From: an uncultured Sutterella sp.
Lineage (GTDB): Bacteria > Pseudomonadota > Gammaproteobacteria > Burkholderiales > Burkholderiaceae_F
Assembly (NCBI GenBank): GCA_905212345.1
Contig: CAJMEC010000003.1
Location: forward strand, 19,915 to 83,914
Direction of reading: 5' to 3'
Length of the DNA: 64,000 nt
The notes beneath the pieces were generated by a model. It was not told the origin of the DNA. It worked only from the letters and a program-made list of their open reading frames with translations, and did no database searches. This document shows, one piece after another, positions 1 to 8,816 of the stretch. Positions within the stretch are counted from its first letter, which is position 1. Each line of letters opens with the position of its first letter. The position numbers and the translations under genes were made by a program.

Positions 1-145
1 GGTAATCACCGGGCGTGCCGACGCGAAGGACTTTCTTTTCCATAATGTTATCCAAACGCTCGCCGGCAAAAGAAGGAGAAACGGCGCCGAGAGCTAAAGC
101 GCTCAAAAGGGACATAGTTAGGAGAGAACGGGAAAGATTTTTCAT
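1..145 (-). CDS. Periplasmic solute-binding protein, family 3 (cyclohexadienyl dehydratase-like), N-terminal part
   Basis: Only the first 48 codons lie in the window; the gene continues past the left edge. The start is the ATG whose first base is 145. Residues 1-24 form a typical Sec signal peptide: MKNLSRSL, a hydrophobic stretch, then a likely cleavage site after SFA. The mature start has a leucine-rich helix followed by KVLRVGTPGDY, the usual opening of family 3 extracellular binding domains and especially of periplasmic cyclohexadienyl/arogenate dehydratases, which open with RLDxIxxxxxLRVxTxGDY. An amino-acid ABC-transporter binding protein is equally possible because the ligand-binding residues are outside the window. 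Confidence 0.7.
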   Translation of the reverse strand, partial: MKNLSRSLLTMSLLSALALGAVSPSFAGERLDNIMEKKVLRVGTPGDY

Positions 146-275
146 AGTTATCCTTTTTTTTGATGTTGGAATAACTTTTATTTTATGAGCTGGCGTTTCA
201 CAAATAGTTTCTTTTTTTATATCTATAAGGGGGCGGGCTTAAGGGATTTCCCGTGTTAATAGGTATAAGTTATTA

Positions 276-302
276 ACAAAAAAGGCTTGCCGTAGCAAGC
301 CT
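276..302 (-). terminator. Rho-independent terminator of the DUF2868/DUF3482 unit
   Basis: An 8-bp perfect stem AGGCTTGC/GCAAGCCT with loop CGTA lies at 283-302. Read on the minus strand it is followed by a run of T. It sits just after the stop of the minus-strand GTPase gene. Confidence 0.85.
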
Positions 303-322
303 GATTGAGTGAGAAAAACTTA

Positions 323-1774
323 TTAAGGCGCTTTTTTATATAGGTCGTAAAGCACCCCTCGGATGACGGCATCTGTAGTCTGCTTACTCAACGATTCGAT
401 TGCATCGGGATCAGTTAATGGGGTTGTGTCGTATTCTTTCGGCAGTTTTTTCATTTCTGCAATAACAACATCTTTCCAGAAAGCCGGAGCTTCGCTTTCT
501 TCCCAGTATCCGCGTCCACGGCCAAAATGAGCAACGGCTAAGTAAAGCAAAACAGCTTCCAATAAAAAGTTTTGGAGAGCGATTTTGCTCCAAGATACTC
601 GAGTGCCATGAACGCCCTTTACTTGGTTGTAGGCTAGAGCGGCACCGGCACCGCCAATAGCGCCGATAACCGTACCGAGAAGCGTTCCAAGGCCTGCGCT
701 TAATCCGCCTGTTCCGATATCAGCAGCCAGACCGGTTGCGGCTCCTGCGCCGACGGCGCCGACGATGGCAGCTCCCTTAGGATTGGCTGCCGTATTAATG
801 GTCCAGTCTGTTTTCAGACGACGAAGAATTTCCCGCTTAACGCCGGATCCTTCCAGTTGATGGGCATCAATTAAACGCTGAGTCAACGCGCAAAGGCAAT
901 CAGCAGCTCGCGCTGCCAAAGCATTTTTAGCATCTTCAATCGGTCCGCTTTGCAGTTTCACAACCCCTAAGCGTCTACCCCAATCTTTAACTTGTTCTGT
1001 AAGCGAGTAGTTGGACAATTCCTCATGATCCACGGCCAACTGAGTCATGTAATCGGCAATCGCTTCAATAGATGTCGAGTAAACAGCACGTCTTTGTCTG
1101 CTCCAAGCCTCGCGTAACGCTTCAAATGTCACTTTTTGTTCATCGGATAAGACGTTTGCGATAGCATCAAAAAGAGCAAATTCCTGAACCCAACAACGGG
1201 CAAAGGCATCCATTGGCAGTACATTTTTTACGAGCGGATACTGCCCCATGTAATCCTGCCAACGCTTGAGTTCAGCCTCTTCAACATCTTGCTCACGGGG
1301 CTTGCCCATTTGATTAAGTAGCACAATGACTGGCTTTCCGATCCAAGAGAGAATTTGCATTTCGGCCGCGATATAGGAGCAGGCTTGCGGGGATTCGCTG
1401 GCGTTGACCAAATAAAGAACCACACTGCTCGTATCTCTGACATGTTTTAAGGCGCGTTGATTGAGCCAAAGTGCCTTATTAGACATGCGATCCCAAACTT
1501 CGGACATGAACCAACCGATCGGGTTGGCTCTGCCTTCTAACCGCTTGGCTAAACGGACACTATCACCGAACCCCGGGGTATCCCACAAGACCAATTCTGA
1601 ACAACCGTCACTGGCTCTGATCAAAACATAATCGTCGTTGGTTTCAGTTACGTGAGGGCGATCGGCCACTTCGCCGATATCTCTTCCCAGTAGAGTTCGC
1701 GCGAGAGTCGTTTTACCGATATTGGTGTGAGATACCAGGCTCAAATTGATACGCATGAGTTGTTGATCAGACAT
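323..1774 (-). CDS. GTPase with C-terminal DUF3482 domain
   Basis: 483 residues. The N-terminal third is a TRAFAC/Era-like GTPase domain: a P-loop HTNIGKTTL near residues 17-25, a G3 motif DTPGFGD near 65-71, and a degenerate G4 at LLNQMGKP near 152-159 where NKxD is expected. The C-terminal half is DUF3482-like, with a glycine/alanine-rich hydrophobic stretch at about 335-385 that could insert in or lie on the membrane. It follows the DUF2868 gene by 9 bp, so the two are co-transcribed; this pairing recurs in betaproteobacteria (family knowledge). The true substrate or process is unknown. A membrane-associated role with its DUF2868 partner is inferred from the neighbour's membrane segments. 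Confidence 0.85.
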   Translation of the reverse strand: MSDQQLMRINLSLVSHTNIGKTTLARTLLGRDIGEVADRPHVTETNDDYVLIRASDGCSELVLWDTPGFGDSVRLAKRLEGRANPIGWFMSEVWDRMSNKALWLNQRALKHVRDTSSVVLYLVNASESPQACSYIAAEMQILSWIGKPVIVLLNQMGKPREQDVEEAELKRWQDYMGQYPLVKNVLPMDAFARCWVQEFALFDAIANVLSDEQKVTFEALREAWSRQRRAVYSTSIEAIADYMTQLAVDHEELSNYSLTEQVKDWGRRLGVVKLQSGPIEDAKNALAARAADCLCALTQRLIDAHQLEGSGVKREILRRLKTDWTINTAANPKGAAIVGAVGAGAATGLAADIGTGGLSAGLGTLLGTVIGAIGGAGAALAYNQVKGVHGTRVSWSKIALQNFLLEAVLLYLAVAHFGRGRGYWEESEAPAFWKDVVIAEMKKLPKEYDTTPLTDPDAIESLSKQTTDAVIRGVLYDLYKKAP

Positions 1775-1783
1775 AGTTCAGTC

Positions 1784-3235
1784 CTAGTGGGCTTGCTGGG
1801 TTGCAAGTTTTAATTCGTCACAAGTTTGTTGATCGGGACGGATCCCGCAGTGATAAAAAACTACAGGCAAGCCAAGGCTTTCAGAAAAATTCTTCCACAA
1901 TTCCTTGCGTGTATCGATCCGATCAGCAAAATCACCGAAACGTGCCATGTACGAGGACATGTCAACGAGAATAACCAATGGAGTGCTTCCCAATTTGGCT
2001 TTGATTTGTTCAAGTGCAACACCCTGGACCTCATTTTCCGGTGTTGTTGTCGCGTTCATCAGAACCCAAACTTGTTGGGATTGACTGTGAGCATCAAGCG
2101 TCAAGGGCATTTCGTCAATATCTTGATTCCAGTGATGGGTCTTTACCTCAGACAGATTAAAGCCAAGTTCCTCAGCGAAGCGATAGATACTTTCGATATT
2201 TTGAGGATTATCACTGCGGTCAGAGACTAGTAAGTCCAAAGTCATCGCTTCAGAACGCCACGTTCGCAGGATATCAGCGTAGTAACGCTCAGAAAGATCT
2301 AACGGGAAATTCTTTCGCAGCGCGTTAATTTGCAGCGTGTGTTTGAGTGCTAAAAGTAAGCGTGGAGCCACCACAAAAACCGCCAGCATAAAAATCATTC
2401 GTATTAGCCACAGACCGGCCGAAACATCTACGGCATTGACTGATAGGCGATCGAAGCGCATATTGGCAACATCAAGAATGTTGGGCATAGGGCCTAAAAA
2501 ATTCGTGAAGATGCCGTATGTCAGGGCAATGATTTGGTAAACAATATCCGGGCTATTGGCAAACCACGTGCTTTCCCAACCGACCGTGTAGGCAGTGCCA
2601 ACCCCTCGAAGCAAAACGCTACAGATCATTCCAAGAACAAAAAAGAGCGCGGCCAGGTGAAAAGCCCGTGCGGCGTAATGCATGACAAGGGGCTGCAGCA
2701 AGGTCGTAATCGATTTTGTCAAACGGACCTGCCTAATTGTCAGAGCCTTTTCCAAAATGCCCAGAGCTGATCTTAAGCCAAGAAAATCTCTTGAAGTTTT
2801 ATGACGAATGCTGGAGATCAAGAGCATGACATAGACGAGAATGTTCCAGAGCAGTACACCAAAAAAGGGCAGTGAGAGAAGGTTAATTCTGGAACTTTCA
2901 GACGCGAATTGGTCGGTTAACAGCCCCAAGATAAACGCAATACCTACGAGAGCGGCATTAATCCATACTGGTGGAGTAAATCGTAATGAGGTGGGTTTTA
3001 CGGCCGGATTTTTGGCCACAATCATTTTTTCAACAATGCGAGCCCTGGCGAGGAGAAAAGAAGCTGCACTCGCATCTTCTCCTACGGCAAGCGCAGCTTG
3101 CCGTGTGGCTCTGTTGGCGTCACTGCTTTCCCAATTTAAAGTCGGTGTTTGTTCAAGCAATTTTGCTTCAGTAATGACTTCAGCATCTCTGAGGGAAAAA
3201 CGCCCTTGTTCAATGTTTTTGTATGCCTCGCTCAT
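1784..3235 (-). CDS. DUF2868 domain membrane protein
   Basis: 483 residues. Several hydrophobic segments suggest an integral membrane protein: about 92-112, 120-142, 192-212 and 275-298. The C-terminal portion is soluble and may resemble a small Rossmann-like or GTPase-associated domain (WVLMNATT and LVILVDMSS are beta-strand-like). The gene opens a two-gene operon with the downstream GTPase, 9 bp apart, and the pair ends at a terminator. DUF2868 with DUF3482 is a known gene neighbourhood in Burkholderiales, but no function has been assigned. The start ATG at 3235 is the only good methionine before the conserved region. Confidence 0.8.
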   Translation of the reverse strand: MSEAYKNIEQGRFSLRDAEVITEAKLLEQTPTLNWESSDANRATRQAALAVGEDASAASFLLARARIVEKMIVAKNPAVKPTSLRFTPPVWINAALVGIAFILGLLTDQFASESSRINLLSLPFFGVLLWNILVYVMLLISSIRHKTSRDFLGLRSALGILEKALTIRQVRLTKSITTLLQPLVMHYAARAFHLAALFFVLGMICSVLLRGVGTAYTVGWESTWFANSPDIVYQIIALTYGIFTNFLGPMPNILDVANMRFDRLSVNAVDVSAGLWLIRMIFMLAVFVVAPRLLLALKHTLQINALRKNFPLDLSERYYADILRTWRSEAMTLDLLVSDRSDNPQNIESIYRFAEELGFNLSEVKTHHWNQDIDEMPLTLDAHSQSQQVWVLMNATTTPENEVQGVALEQIKAKLGSTPLVILVDMSSYMARFGDFADRIDTRKELWKNFSESLGLPVVFYHCGIRPDQQTCDELKLATQQAH

Positions 3236-3315
3236 GAATATTTATCCGCAGGTTAACTCTGTGTATTCTAATGGTTCGTGTCAGATAAAACGTACAGAAA
3301 ATCAGTTAATTTAGT

Positions 3316-3957
3316 TTAATTGGAAAAACGTTTCCATAATTCAGACAGTTCACGAGCGCTAGCAAGAGGATCGTTTTGTCCGCAAATGGCTGAGACAACG
3401 GCAACCCCTTGAACGCCGGTTGCAGCAATTTCAGCAATATGATGGCTTTTGATGCCTCCAATAGCAACGGCAGGAACCGGGCACAATTTCATTAATTTTG
3501 CTAAACCGTCAATTCCAGTGGCCGCTTCGGCATCTGGTTTGGTTGTCGTTGAGAATACGGGTCCAACACCGACATAATCCACAACGTTCGGATCAATGGC
3601 CAACATTTGTTGCTCATTATTGATGGAAAGACCGACAATTTTTTCCGAACCAAGAAATTTCCGAACAATATGAACAGGTAAATCTTTTTGGCCAACGTGG
3701 ACACCATCGGCGTTGCAAGCCAAAGCAATGTCAAGATCGTCATCAATAATAAGCGGCACCTGATAGGCATGAAGGACATCTTTTAGAGCTAAAGCACATT
3801 CGTAACGATGGCGCTTTTTCCATTGAGGCGCTCGAAGCTGAACGATGGTGGCTCCGCCTTCGATGGCCAGTTCAGCGGTTTTTACCATTCCTACTTTTTC
3901 TGTCAGCACAGGATCGAGAACCAGGTAGACAGAATAATCACAGTTTTTCTTTAACAT
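3316..3957 (-). CDS. thiE: Thiamine phosphate synthase
   Basis: 213 residues, the usual ThiE length. It joins HMP-pyrophosphate and thiazole phosphate to make thiamine phosphate. Visible features of the TIM-barrel family are VQLRAPQ near 40 (usually VQLRxK), the diphosphate/Mg region PLIIDDDLDIALACNADGVHVGQKDLP near 74-98, VGVGPVFSTTTKPDA near 130-144 (phosphate and thiazole contacts) and AIGGI near 167. It lies 11 bp after thiM on the same strand, so the two form a thiazole-salvage operon. No THI-box riboswitch is visible in front of thiM. Confidence 0.95.
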   Translation of the reverse strand: MLKKNCDYSVYLVLDPVLTEKVGMVKTAELAIEGGATIVQLRAPQWKKRHRYECALALKDVLHAYQVPLIIDDDLDIALACNADGVHVGQKDLPVHIVRKFLGSEKIVGLSINNEQQMLAIDPNVVDYVGVGPVFSTTTKPDAEAATGIDGLAKLMKLCPVPAVAIGGIKSHHIAEIAATGVQGVAVVSAICGQNDPLASARELSELWKRFSN

Positions 3958-3968
3958 GAGGGCTGTTT

Positions 3969-4757
3969 TTAAAAGTGTTTTTGCGCGATTGAATAAAGGG
4001 CGTCAAGATAGGCGGGATGAAAACTGCCTGGTCCTTGGCATTGGGCGGCCGCGGTTTCTGAGGCCCGTTTAGCCATGGCGAGTGCGGCGGCTGTTGCCAT
4101 TAGAAAATTGTCGCTTTTGGCACAAAATGCCGCTACCAGAGCTGACAGCGAGCACCCGGTGCCGACCACGAGAGTGCTCATGATATCGCCGCCGGTAATG
4201 CTGAAAACCTTTCGTCCGTCAGTGACAAAATCGGTTTCTCCCGTAACCGCAACAATGGTTTTGTATTTCAAGGCGAGCTGTTTGGCGCCTTCAACAGCTT
4301 GACGGCTGTCGTCTTTGCTATCGACACCGTGTCCGCCGGCTCCTAGACCAGCCAAATTTAGGATTTCACTGGCATTGCCCCGCACAACCGTTGGCCCAAG
4401 ACTTAAAAAATGAGCAATTTTTTCATCCCGCCATGGTAAAAGGCCGGAAGCAACAGGGTCGAGCACCCAAGGCTTGTTACAGCTCTTGGCCGCTTCAATA
4501 GCTAGTGTCATGGCAAGATTTCGTGAATCAGTCAACGTTCCCACATTGATGAGCAAACAGTCAGCGATGGCGGAAAAATCAGCACTTTCATGTTCATCGA
4601 TAATCATAGCGGGAGAGGCTCCGGCCGCTAACAGTACATCGGCAGTGATTTCTTGAACAACGTCATTGGTCATGCAGTGCACTAGCGGGTGAGTATGTAC
4701 TAAGTGCGAGCAGTACTGGTCAAAATCGCTTTTATCAAACGGTTCAATCGTAGACAT
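3969..4757 (-). CDS. thiM: Hydroxyethylthiazole kinase
   Basis: 262 residues, normal for ThiM, a ribokinase-fold salvage enzyme that phosphorylates 4-methyl-5-hydroxyethylthiazole. Diagnostic stretches are HPLVHCMTNDVVQEITADVLLAAGASPAM near the N-terminus, WVLDPVASG near 95-105, VRGNASEILNLAG near 122 and the catalytic VVGTGCSLSALVAAF near 192-206 (GTGC anion hole). It is divergent from lgt with a 93-bp gap and is followed by thiE. No other thiamine biosynthesis gene is nearby, which fits salvage of thiazole rather than full de novo synthesis at this locus. Confidence 0.95.
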   Translation of the reverse strand: MSTIEPFDKSDFDQYCSHLVHTHPLVHCMTNDVVQEITADVLLAAGASPAMIIDEHESADFSAIADCLLINVGTLTDSRNLAMTLAIEAAKSCNKPWVLDPVASGLLPWRDEKIAHFLSLGPTVVRGNASEILNLAGLGAGGHGVDSKDDSRQAVEGAKQLALKYKTIVAVTGETDFVTDGRKVFSITGGDIMSTLVVGTGCSLSALVAAFCAKSDNFLMATAAALAMAKRASETAAAQCQGPGSFHPAYLDALYSIAQKHF

Positions 4758-4850
4758 GATAAAACTCTAAAATTTAAACGCTTTGACGATACCACAAGAG
4801 AGTCGGGTCGGTACAATGCAAGCGAAAGAAATTTGAAACAAAAAACACAT

Positions 4851-5645
4851 ATGCTCGTTCATCCTCAATTTGATCCCATCGCTTTTTCTGTTGGCCCAGT
4901 CTCGGTCCACTGGTACGGCTTAATGTACTTAGTCGGCTTTGCTCTTTTCTGGTGGCTTGGAACCTATCGGGCTAAAAAGGACTCATGGCGTCAAATGGAT
5001 GCTGAAAAAGTTGAAGATTTATTATTTTTTGGCGTTCTGGGTGTGATTGTCGGTGGTCGATTGGGGTATTGCTTGTTTTACCAGCCGGATTTTTATTTAA
5101 CGTACCCGTCTCAAATTATTCGAATTTGGGACGGCGGCATGAGCGCTCATGGCGGAATACTTGGTGTGATTATCGCCATGTTTTATTTTGCTAGAACAAG
5201 ATCAAGTAATTTCTTTACTTTGGCGGATTTTGTTGTGCCGCTTGTGCCGTTAGGCTTATTCTTTGGAAGAATAGGCAATTTCATCAATGGTGAATTGTGG
5301 GGACGCGTTTGCTCGCCGAAGTTTATGTTGGCAATGATTTTTCCACAAGCTGCAGACGGGTTACCCAGGCACCCCTCTCAGCTCTACGAAGCGGCATTAG
5401 AAGGTCTGTTGCTTTTTGTTGTTTTATGGATTTATTCAAACCGTCCAAGATCACGTGGCAAGGTGGCAGCTCTTTTTTGTCTCGGATACGGGATTTGCCG
5501 ATTTGTTGTTGAGTTCTTCAGGGAACCAGACTCATTTCTGGGACTTCAAGCATTAGGGCTAAGTCAAGGACAATGGCTCTCCTTGCCCCTGATCGTAATA
5601 GGTGCCCTAGTTTGGGGGTGGTCGCAAAAGTCCAATAAGCCTTAA
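4851..5645 (+). CDS. lgt: Prolipoprotein diacylglyceryl transferase
   Basis: 264 residues. Lgt transfers diacylglycerol from phosphatidylglycerol to the lipobox cysteine of prolipoproteins in the inner membrane. The start chosen is the ATG at 4851 (MLVHPQFDPIAFSVG), because a longer in-frame extension would overlap thiM and does not match the family. Family motifs are PVSVHWYGLMYLVGF near 15-29, GGRLGYCLFY near 66, the signature GRIGNFINGELWGR near 137-150 and HPSQLYEA near 176. About seven membrane helices are apparent. The stop overlaps the convergent queH stop by 4 bp. Lipoproteins encoded here (21881, 49069) would be substrates. Confidence 0.97.
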   Translation: MLVHPQFDPIAFSVGPVSVHWYGLMYLVGFALFWWLGTYRAKKDSWRQMDAEKVEDLLFFGVLGVIVGGRLGYCLFYQPDFYLTYPSQIIRIWDGGMSAHGGILGVIIAMFYFARTRSSNFFTLADFVVPLVPLGLFFGRIGNFINGELWGRVCSPKFMLAMIFPQAADGLPRHPSQLYEAALEGLLLFVVLWIYSNRPRSRGKVAALFCLGYGICRFVVEFFREPDSFLGLQALGLSQGQWLSLPLIVIGALVWGWSQKSNKP

Positions 5646-6235
5646 ATCTCGAGAGGTTTTTCCTGTTTTAAGATGAATTCGCAGGATTCAGGTGGGAGCC
5701 GCTTCATTGAGAACTCGCACCCGCAATAGAGCTGGTTGTAAAAACCGTTTAACTTAAGCAGTTCGCCCCGACGTTGTTGCAATCCGCCTTTGCGCCAGTT
5801 TTTATTCCAAAATCGTGTCCCGGGATAAAGTTTTTCGGCCGCTTGTCCGGCTCGGTTAATTTGTTCGAGATCCTTCCAGCGGCTGGAAGCAAGCGTAGTT
5901 GTAAAAAGTCCTATTTTTTCCTCGCTGGCAACCCTGGCGGTTTCTCGTAGACGACAGTTGAAGCAAACCTGACAACGTTTGCCTCTTTCAGGTTCCATTT
6001 CCAGCCCTTTTATTTCTAGCCTCCACTTGGCATGATCGTAGTCGCCGTCAATCACCCGTAAACCTAACGCTTGCGCGTAGCGTTTGAGTTCGTTTTTGCG
6101 GATGATGTATTCAGAATCGGGAAAAATATTGGGGTTAAAGTAAAACAGCGTTGGTTTATAGTCATTTTGCATCAGCCATTCCAAGATCGCTGATGAGCAT
6201 GGGGCGCAACAACAGTGCAGTAATACGTCAGTCAT
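5642..6235 (-). CDS. queH: Epoxyqueuosine reductase QueH
   Basis: 197 residues. QueH is the non-cobalamin alternative to QueG and performs the last step of queuosine synthesis in tRNA. The N-terminus HCCCAPCSS carries the adjacent cysteines typical of the DUF208/QueH family. A second cluster, RGKRCQVCFNCRLRETA near 103-119, supplies further metal ligands, and YCGCEFSM near 172-179 provides another pair. FYFNPNIFPDSEY near 32-44 is also family-typical. It is convergent with lgt with a 4-bp overlap of stop regions. The rest of the queuosine pathway is not in this window. Confidence 0.93.
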   Translation of the reverse strand: MTDVLLHCCCAPCSSAILEWLMQNDYKPTLFYFNPNIFPDSEYIIRKNELKRYAQALGLRVIDGDYDHAKWRLEIKGLEMEPERGKRCQVCFNCRLRETARVASEEKIGLFTTTLASSRWKDLEQINRAGQAAEKLYPGTRFWNKNWRKGGLQQRRGELLKLNGFYNQLYCGCEFSMKRLPPESCEFILKQEKPLEI

Positions 6236-6303
6236 AAAATCAGATTGTTACGGTTTCTTTGCGGCAATTGTATACTGCACGGATTGGTTGAGGATATTTT
6301 CAT

Positions 6304-6996
6304 ATGACAACTATTTCGGAAAATATTGCCGGCGTTAAAAAGCACATTCAAGCGGCCTCCAACGGTCGTGAGGTGAAACTGTTAGCTGTCAGTAAAACGT
6401 TTCCTGTTGAATCGATTGCGGAAGCCGTTCGAGCCGGTCAGCGATGTTTTGGGGAAAACTATGCGCAAGAAGGCGTGGCTAAAGTTGAGTTTTTCAAACA
6501 AAACTACCCGGACATTGAGCTTGAGTGGCATTTTATAGGTCCCCTTCAAGCCAATAAGACTCGTTTGGTAGCCGAACATTTTCAGTGGATAGAAAGTCTC
6601 TGTCGCCTGAAAATTGCTCAAAGGCTCAATGATCAGCGCCCCACTTACATGCCGGCGATCAACGCTCTTGTCGAAATTAATATTGATGATGAAGACAGTA
6701 AAAGCGGGATTGCCCCCGAAGCGCTCATGGATTTTTTAGCTTCAGTGTCGCTATTGCCCAACATTCAAGTGCGAGGCTTAATGTGTATTCCGAAGGCCGA
6801 TGCCGACGAGATGGAAAAAAGGCAAACCTTTGCGAAAATGAAAAGAATTTTTGACGACTGTCGAGCTAAAGGGTATGCATTTGACACTTTATCAATGGGA
6901 ATGAGCGCAGACTACGAAGTCGCTATTGAAGAAGGCAGCACATTGGTTCGAGTGGGCTCGGCCATTTTCGGAGCCAGGAATTATTCTAAAAATTAG
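6304..6996 (+). CDS. yggS: YggS/PLPBP family pyridoxal-phosphate homeostasis protein
   Basis: 230 residues, a single-domain PLP-binding TIM barrel with no known catalytic reaction that buffers PLP and influences amino-acid pools. Seen here: LLAVSKTFP near 26-34 with the PLP lysine, FGENYAQEG near 50-58, LEWHFIGPLQANKTR near 74-88, and SMGMSADYEVAIEEGSTLVRVGSAIFG near 197-223. It is followed by proC after 9 bp on the same strand, the classical yggS-proC arrangement, so both are likely co-transcribed. The start ATG at 6304 follows an AT-rich leader with a GAGGA box a few bases upstream. Confidence 0.95.
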   Translation: MTTISENIAGVKKHIQAASNGREVKLLAVSKTFPVESIAEAVRAGQRCFGENYAQEGVAKVEFFKQNYPDIELEWHFIGPLQANKTRLVAEHFQWIESLCRLKIAQRLNDQRPTYMPAINALVEINIDDEDSKSGIAPEALMDFLASVSLLPNIQVRGLMCIPKADADEMEKRQTFAKMKRIFDDCRAKGYAFDTLSMGMSADYEVAIEEGSTLVRVGSAIFGARNYSKN

Positions 6997-7005
6997 GAGG
7001 ATGTC

Positions 7006-7821
7006 ATGAAAAAAAGAATCGCTATGATTGGTGGCGGAAATATGGCCGGTGCCTTGGTGGCAGGACTGGTGGCCACGGGGTATCCGACCGATTTGATTGA
7101 CGTTATGGATCGTAACCAGGCTAAGTGTGATCGATTGCAAAAAGACTACGGCGTCAATACATACCTAAAAGCCGGCGAGTGGCTGAAGTCGGCTGAAGTT
7201 GTTGTTTTAGCCGTCAAACCCCAAGGCCTTTCCCAAACGATTTCACAGTGCAAAGAATTTTTTGGTGAAGGCGTGCTTTATATCTCCATCGCGGCAGGTA
7301 TTCGTGTCAATGACATCGCCAGGTGGTTGGGCAGTTTTAATCTTGTTCGCGCCATGCCGAATACGCCTGCATTGGTCAAAGCTGGTGTTGTTGGTCTGTA
7401 TGTACCCGATGCTGCGCTTTCCCAAAAAGAAACCGCTCAAAGCATTCTTTGCGCGATGGGTGAAATTATTACTGTACAGAGCGAAGAGCAATTGGATTTG
7501 CTGTCAACGGTTTCTGGTTCCGGTCCTGCTTACGTGTTTCGCTTTATAGAGGCAATGGAAGCGGCTGCGATCAAGCGTGGCTTTGATCCCGTTAAAGCTC
7601 GCGAAATGGCAAGCCTTACGGTTTTGGGGGCGGCCAAGTTGGCAATTGCCAGTAACGATTCGCCATCCCAGCTTCGGATAAATGTCACCAGTAAGGGTGG
7701 AACAACCGCAGAGGCATTGAGAGTTATGGATGAGCACCAATTCATGGAAATGATGGATGAAGCCATCCAGGCTGCCTACGACAGAAGCCAAGTCCTGGCT
7801 GATGAATTAGGAAAGTCATAA
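7006..7821 (+). CDS. proC: Pyrroline-5-carboxylate reductase
   Basis: 271 residues, the usual ProC length. It catalyses the last step of proline synthesis using NAD(P)H. The N-terminal Rossmann motif IAMIGGGNMAGALVAGL is at 4-20. VVVLAVKPQ near 66, VRAMPNTPALVKAGVVGLY near 112 and the C-terminal family signature VTSKGGTTAEALRVMDE near 228-244 are clear. The ribosome site AGGAGG lies 6 bases before the ATG. It follows yggS by 9 bp and ends in a strong hairpin shared with the convergent oxyR. Confidence 0.97.
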   Translation: MKKRIAMIGGGNMAGALVAGLVATGYPTDLIDVMDRNQAKCDRLQKDYGVNTYLKAGEWLKSAEVVVLAVKPQGLSQTISQCKEFFGEGVLYISIAAGIRVNDIARWLGSFNLVRAMPNTPALVKAGVVGLYVPDAALSQKETAQSILCAMGEIITVQSEEQLDLLSTVSGSGPAYVFRFIEAMEAAAIKRGFDPVKAREMASLTVLGAAKLAIASNDSPSQLRINVTSKGGTTAEALRVMDEHQFMEMMDEAIQAAYDRSQVLADELGKS

Positions 7822-7822
7822 C

Positions 7823-7858
7823 AAAATGGCGGGCAACAATGCCCGCCATTGAGTTTTA
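7823..7858. terminator. Bidirectional terminator between proC and oxyR
   Basis: A 10-bp perfect stem AATGGCGGGC/GCCCGCCATT (7825-7834 with 7841-7850) has A-rich sequence on the left and GAGTTTTATTT on the right. It lies between two convergent genes and can stop transcripts from both sides. Confidence 0.85.
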
Positions 7859-7859
7859 T

Positions 7860-8816
7860 TTAATTAACTGCGGAGACTGAGCTGACAGGCGGAAGATTCA
7901 GTGTTTTGCAACCTTCGAGATTTAGGCTGTTGACGGCACTTTTGATGGCTTCAATAGCTGGCATTCGGTTAAAGCTTTTTCTCCAAGCAATAATTACTCG
8001 ACGAGTTGGAACAGGCTTTTCAAAGCTAACTGCTTTGACAAGATCATCCCCGTAAGTTTCTTTTAGCGCAGAACTGGGCAACACGGTAATCCCTAATCCC
8101 TGTGCGACCATATGGTGAATAGTCAAAAGCGAAGAGCCCTCAACGGTTTTTTGTATAGCGGTAATGCCGTTTTTACGGGGCGTTGATTCAGGACAGGCTT
8201 CAAGAATTTGGTCTCGCAGGCAGTGTCCTTTACCTAAAAGCAAAAGTTTCCCGGAGCGAACTTCATCGCGATGAATTTCTGATCGTTGTGCCCATGGATG
8301 ATCATGGGGGACGGCCACAACAAATTCCTCATCGTACAAGGGCATAAACATAAGGCCCGGCTCACTGATCGGAAGCGCCATAATGGCAACGTCAATTTCC
8401 CCCGCTCGAAGTTGCTCAAGTAGATTGGCTGTGTAATTTTCAGACAAAATCAAAGGCATCTTGGGAGCCAAATGGAGCATTTTGTGAACTAACCCCGGCA
8501 TCAGATAAGGGCTAATGGTAAAGATGGCCCCTAGACGCAACGGGCCGCAAAGAGGGTCTTTCCCTTGTACGGCTAGCTCTTCAATGCGTCTGACATCGTC
8601 CAGAACTTTTTGAGCTTGTTCGACAATACTTTCACCGACCGGAGTTAGAGAGACTTCCTGAGAACGCCGCTCGAATATATGTACCCCCAATTCTTCTTCC
8701 AATTTTCTGACGGCGACAGACAATGAAGGCTGAGAAATGAAACAGGATTCAGCAGCACGTCCAAAGTGCCGCTCTCTGGCAACTGCGATAATGTATTTGA
8801 GTTCTGTGAGAGTCAC
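7860..8816 (-). CDS. oxyR: OxyR, LysR-family hydrogen peroxide sensor/regulator
   Basis: 318 residues. The N-terminal winged helix-turn-helix MTLTELKYIIAVARERHFGRAAESC is typical of LysR proteins. The redox pair is visible as GHCLRDQILEAC, with the two cysteines nine residues apart, as between Cys199 and Cys208 of E. coli OxyR. This separates it from generic LysR members. The start is a GTG at 8816 placed directly after the recG stop (zero-base gap), so translation is likely coupled to recG. The recG-oxyR order occurs in other betaproteobacteria. Target promoters cannot be assigned from this window, although the rubrerythrin at 57.1 kb is a plausible functional partner. Confidence 0.93.
   Translation of the reverse strand: MTLTELKYIIAVARERHFGRAAESCFISQPSLSVAVRKLEEELGVHIFERRSQEVSLTPVGESIVEQAQKVLDDVRRIEELAVQGKDPLCGPLRLGAIFTISPYLMPGLVHKMLHLAPKMPLILSENYTANLLEQLRAGEIDVAIMALPISEPGLMFMPLYDEEFVVAVPHDHPWAQRSEIHRDEVRSGKLLLLGKGHCLRDQILEACPESTPRKNGITAIQKTVEGSSLLTIHHMVAQGLGITVLPSSALKETYGDDLVKAVSFEKPVPTRRVIIAWRKSFNRMPAIEAIKSAVNSLNLEGCKTLNLPPVSSVSAVN

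Noticed and set aside
4704..4850. Longer lgt start overlapping thiM
   Set aside because: The extension matches no Lgt N-terminus and overlaps the thiM coding region. The ATG at 4851 gives the normal MLVHPQFDPIAF start.
4758..4850. TPP riboswitch before thiM
   Set aside because: The short gap lacks the conserved CTGAGA and the second THI-box core, so no riboswitch is called.
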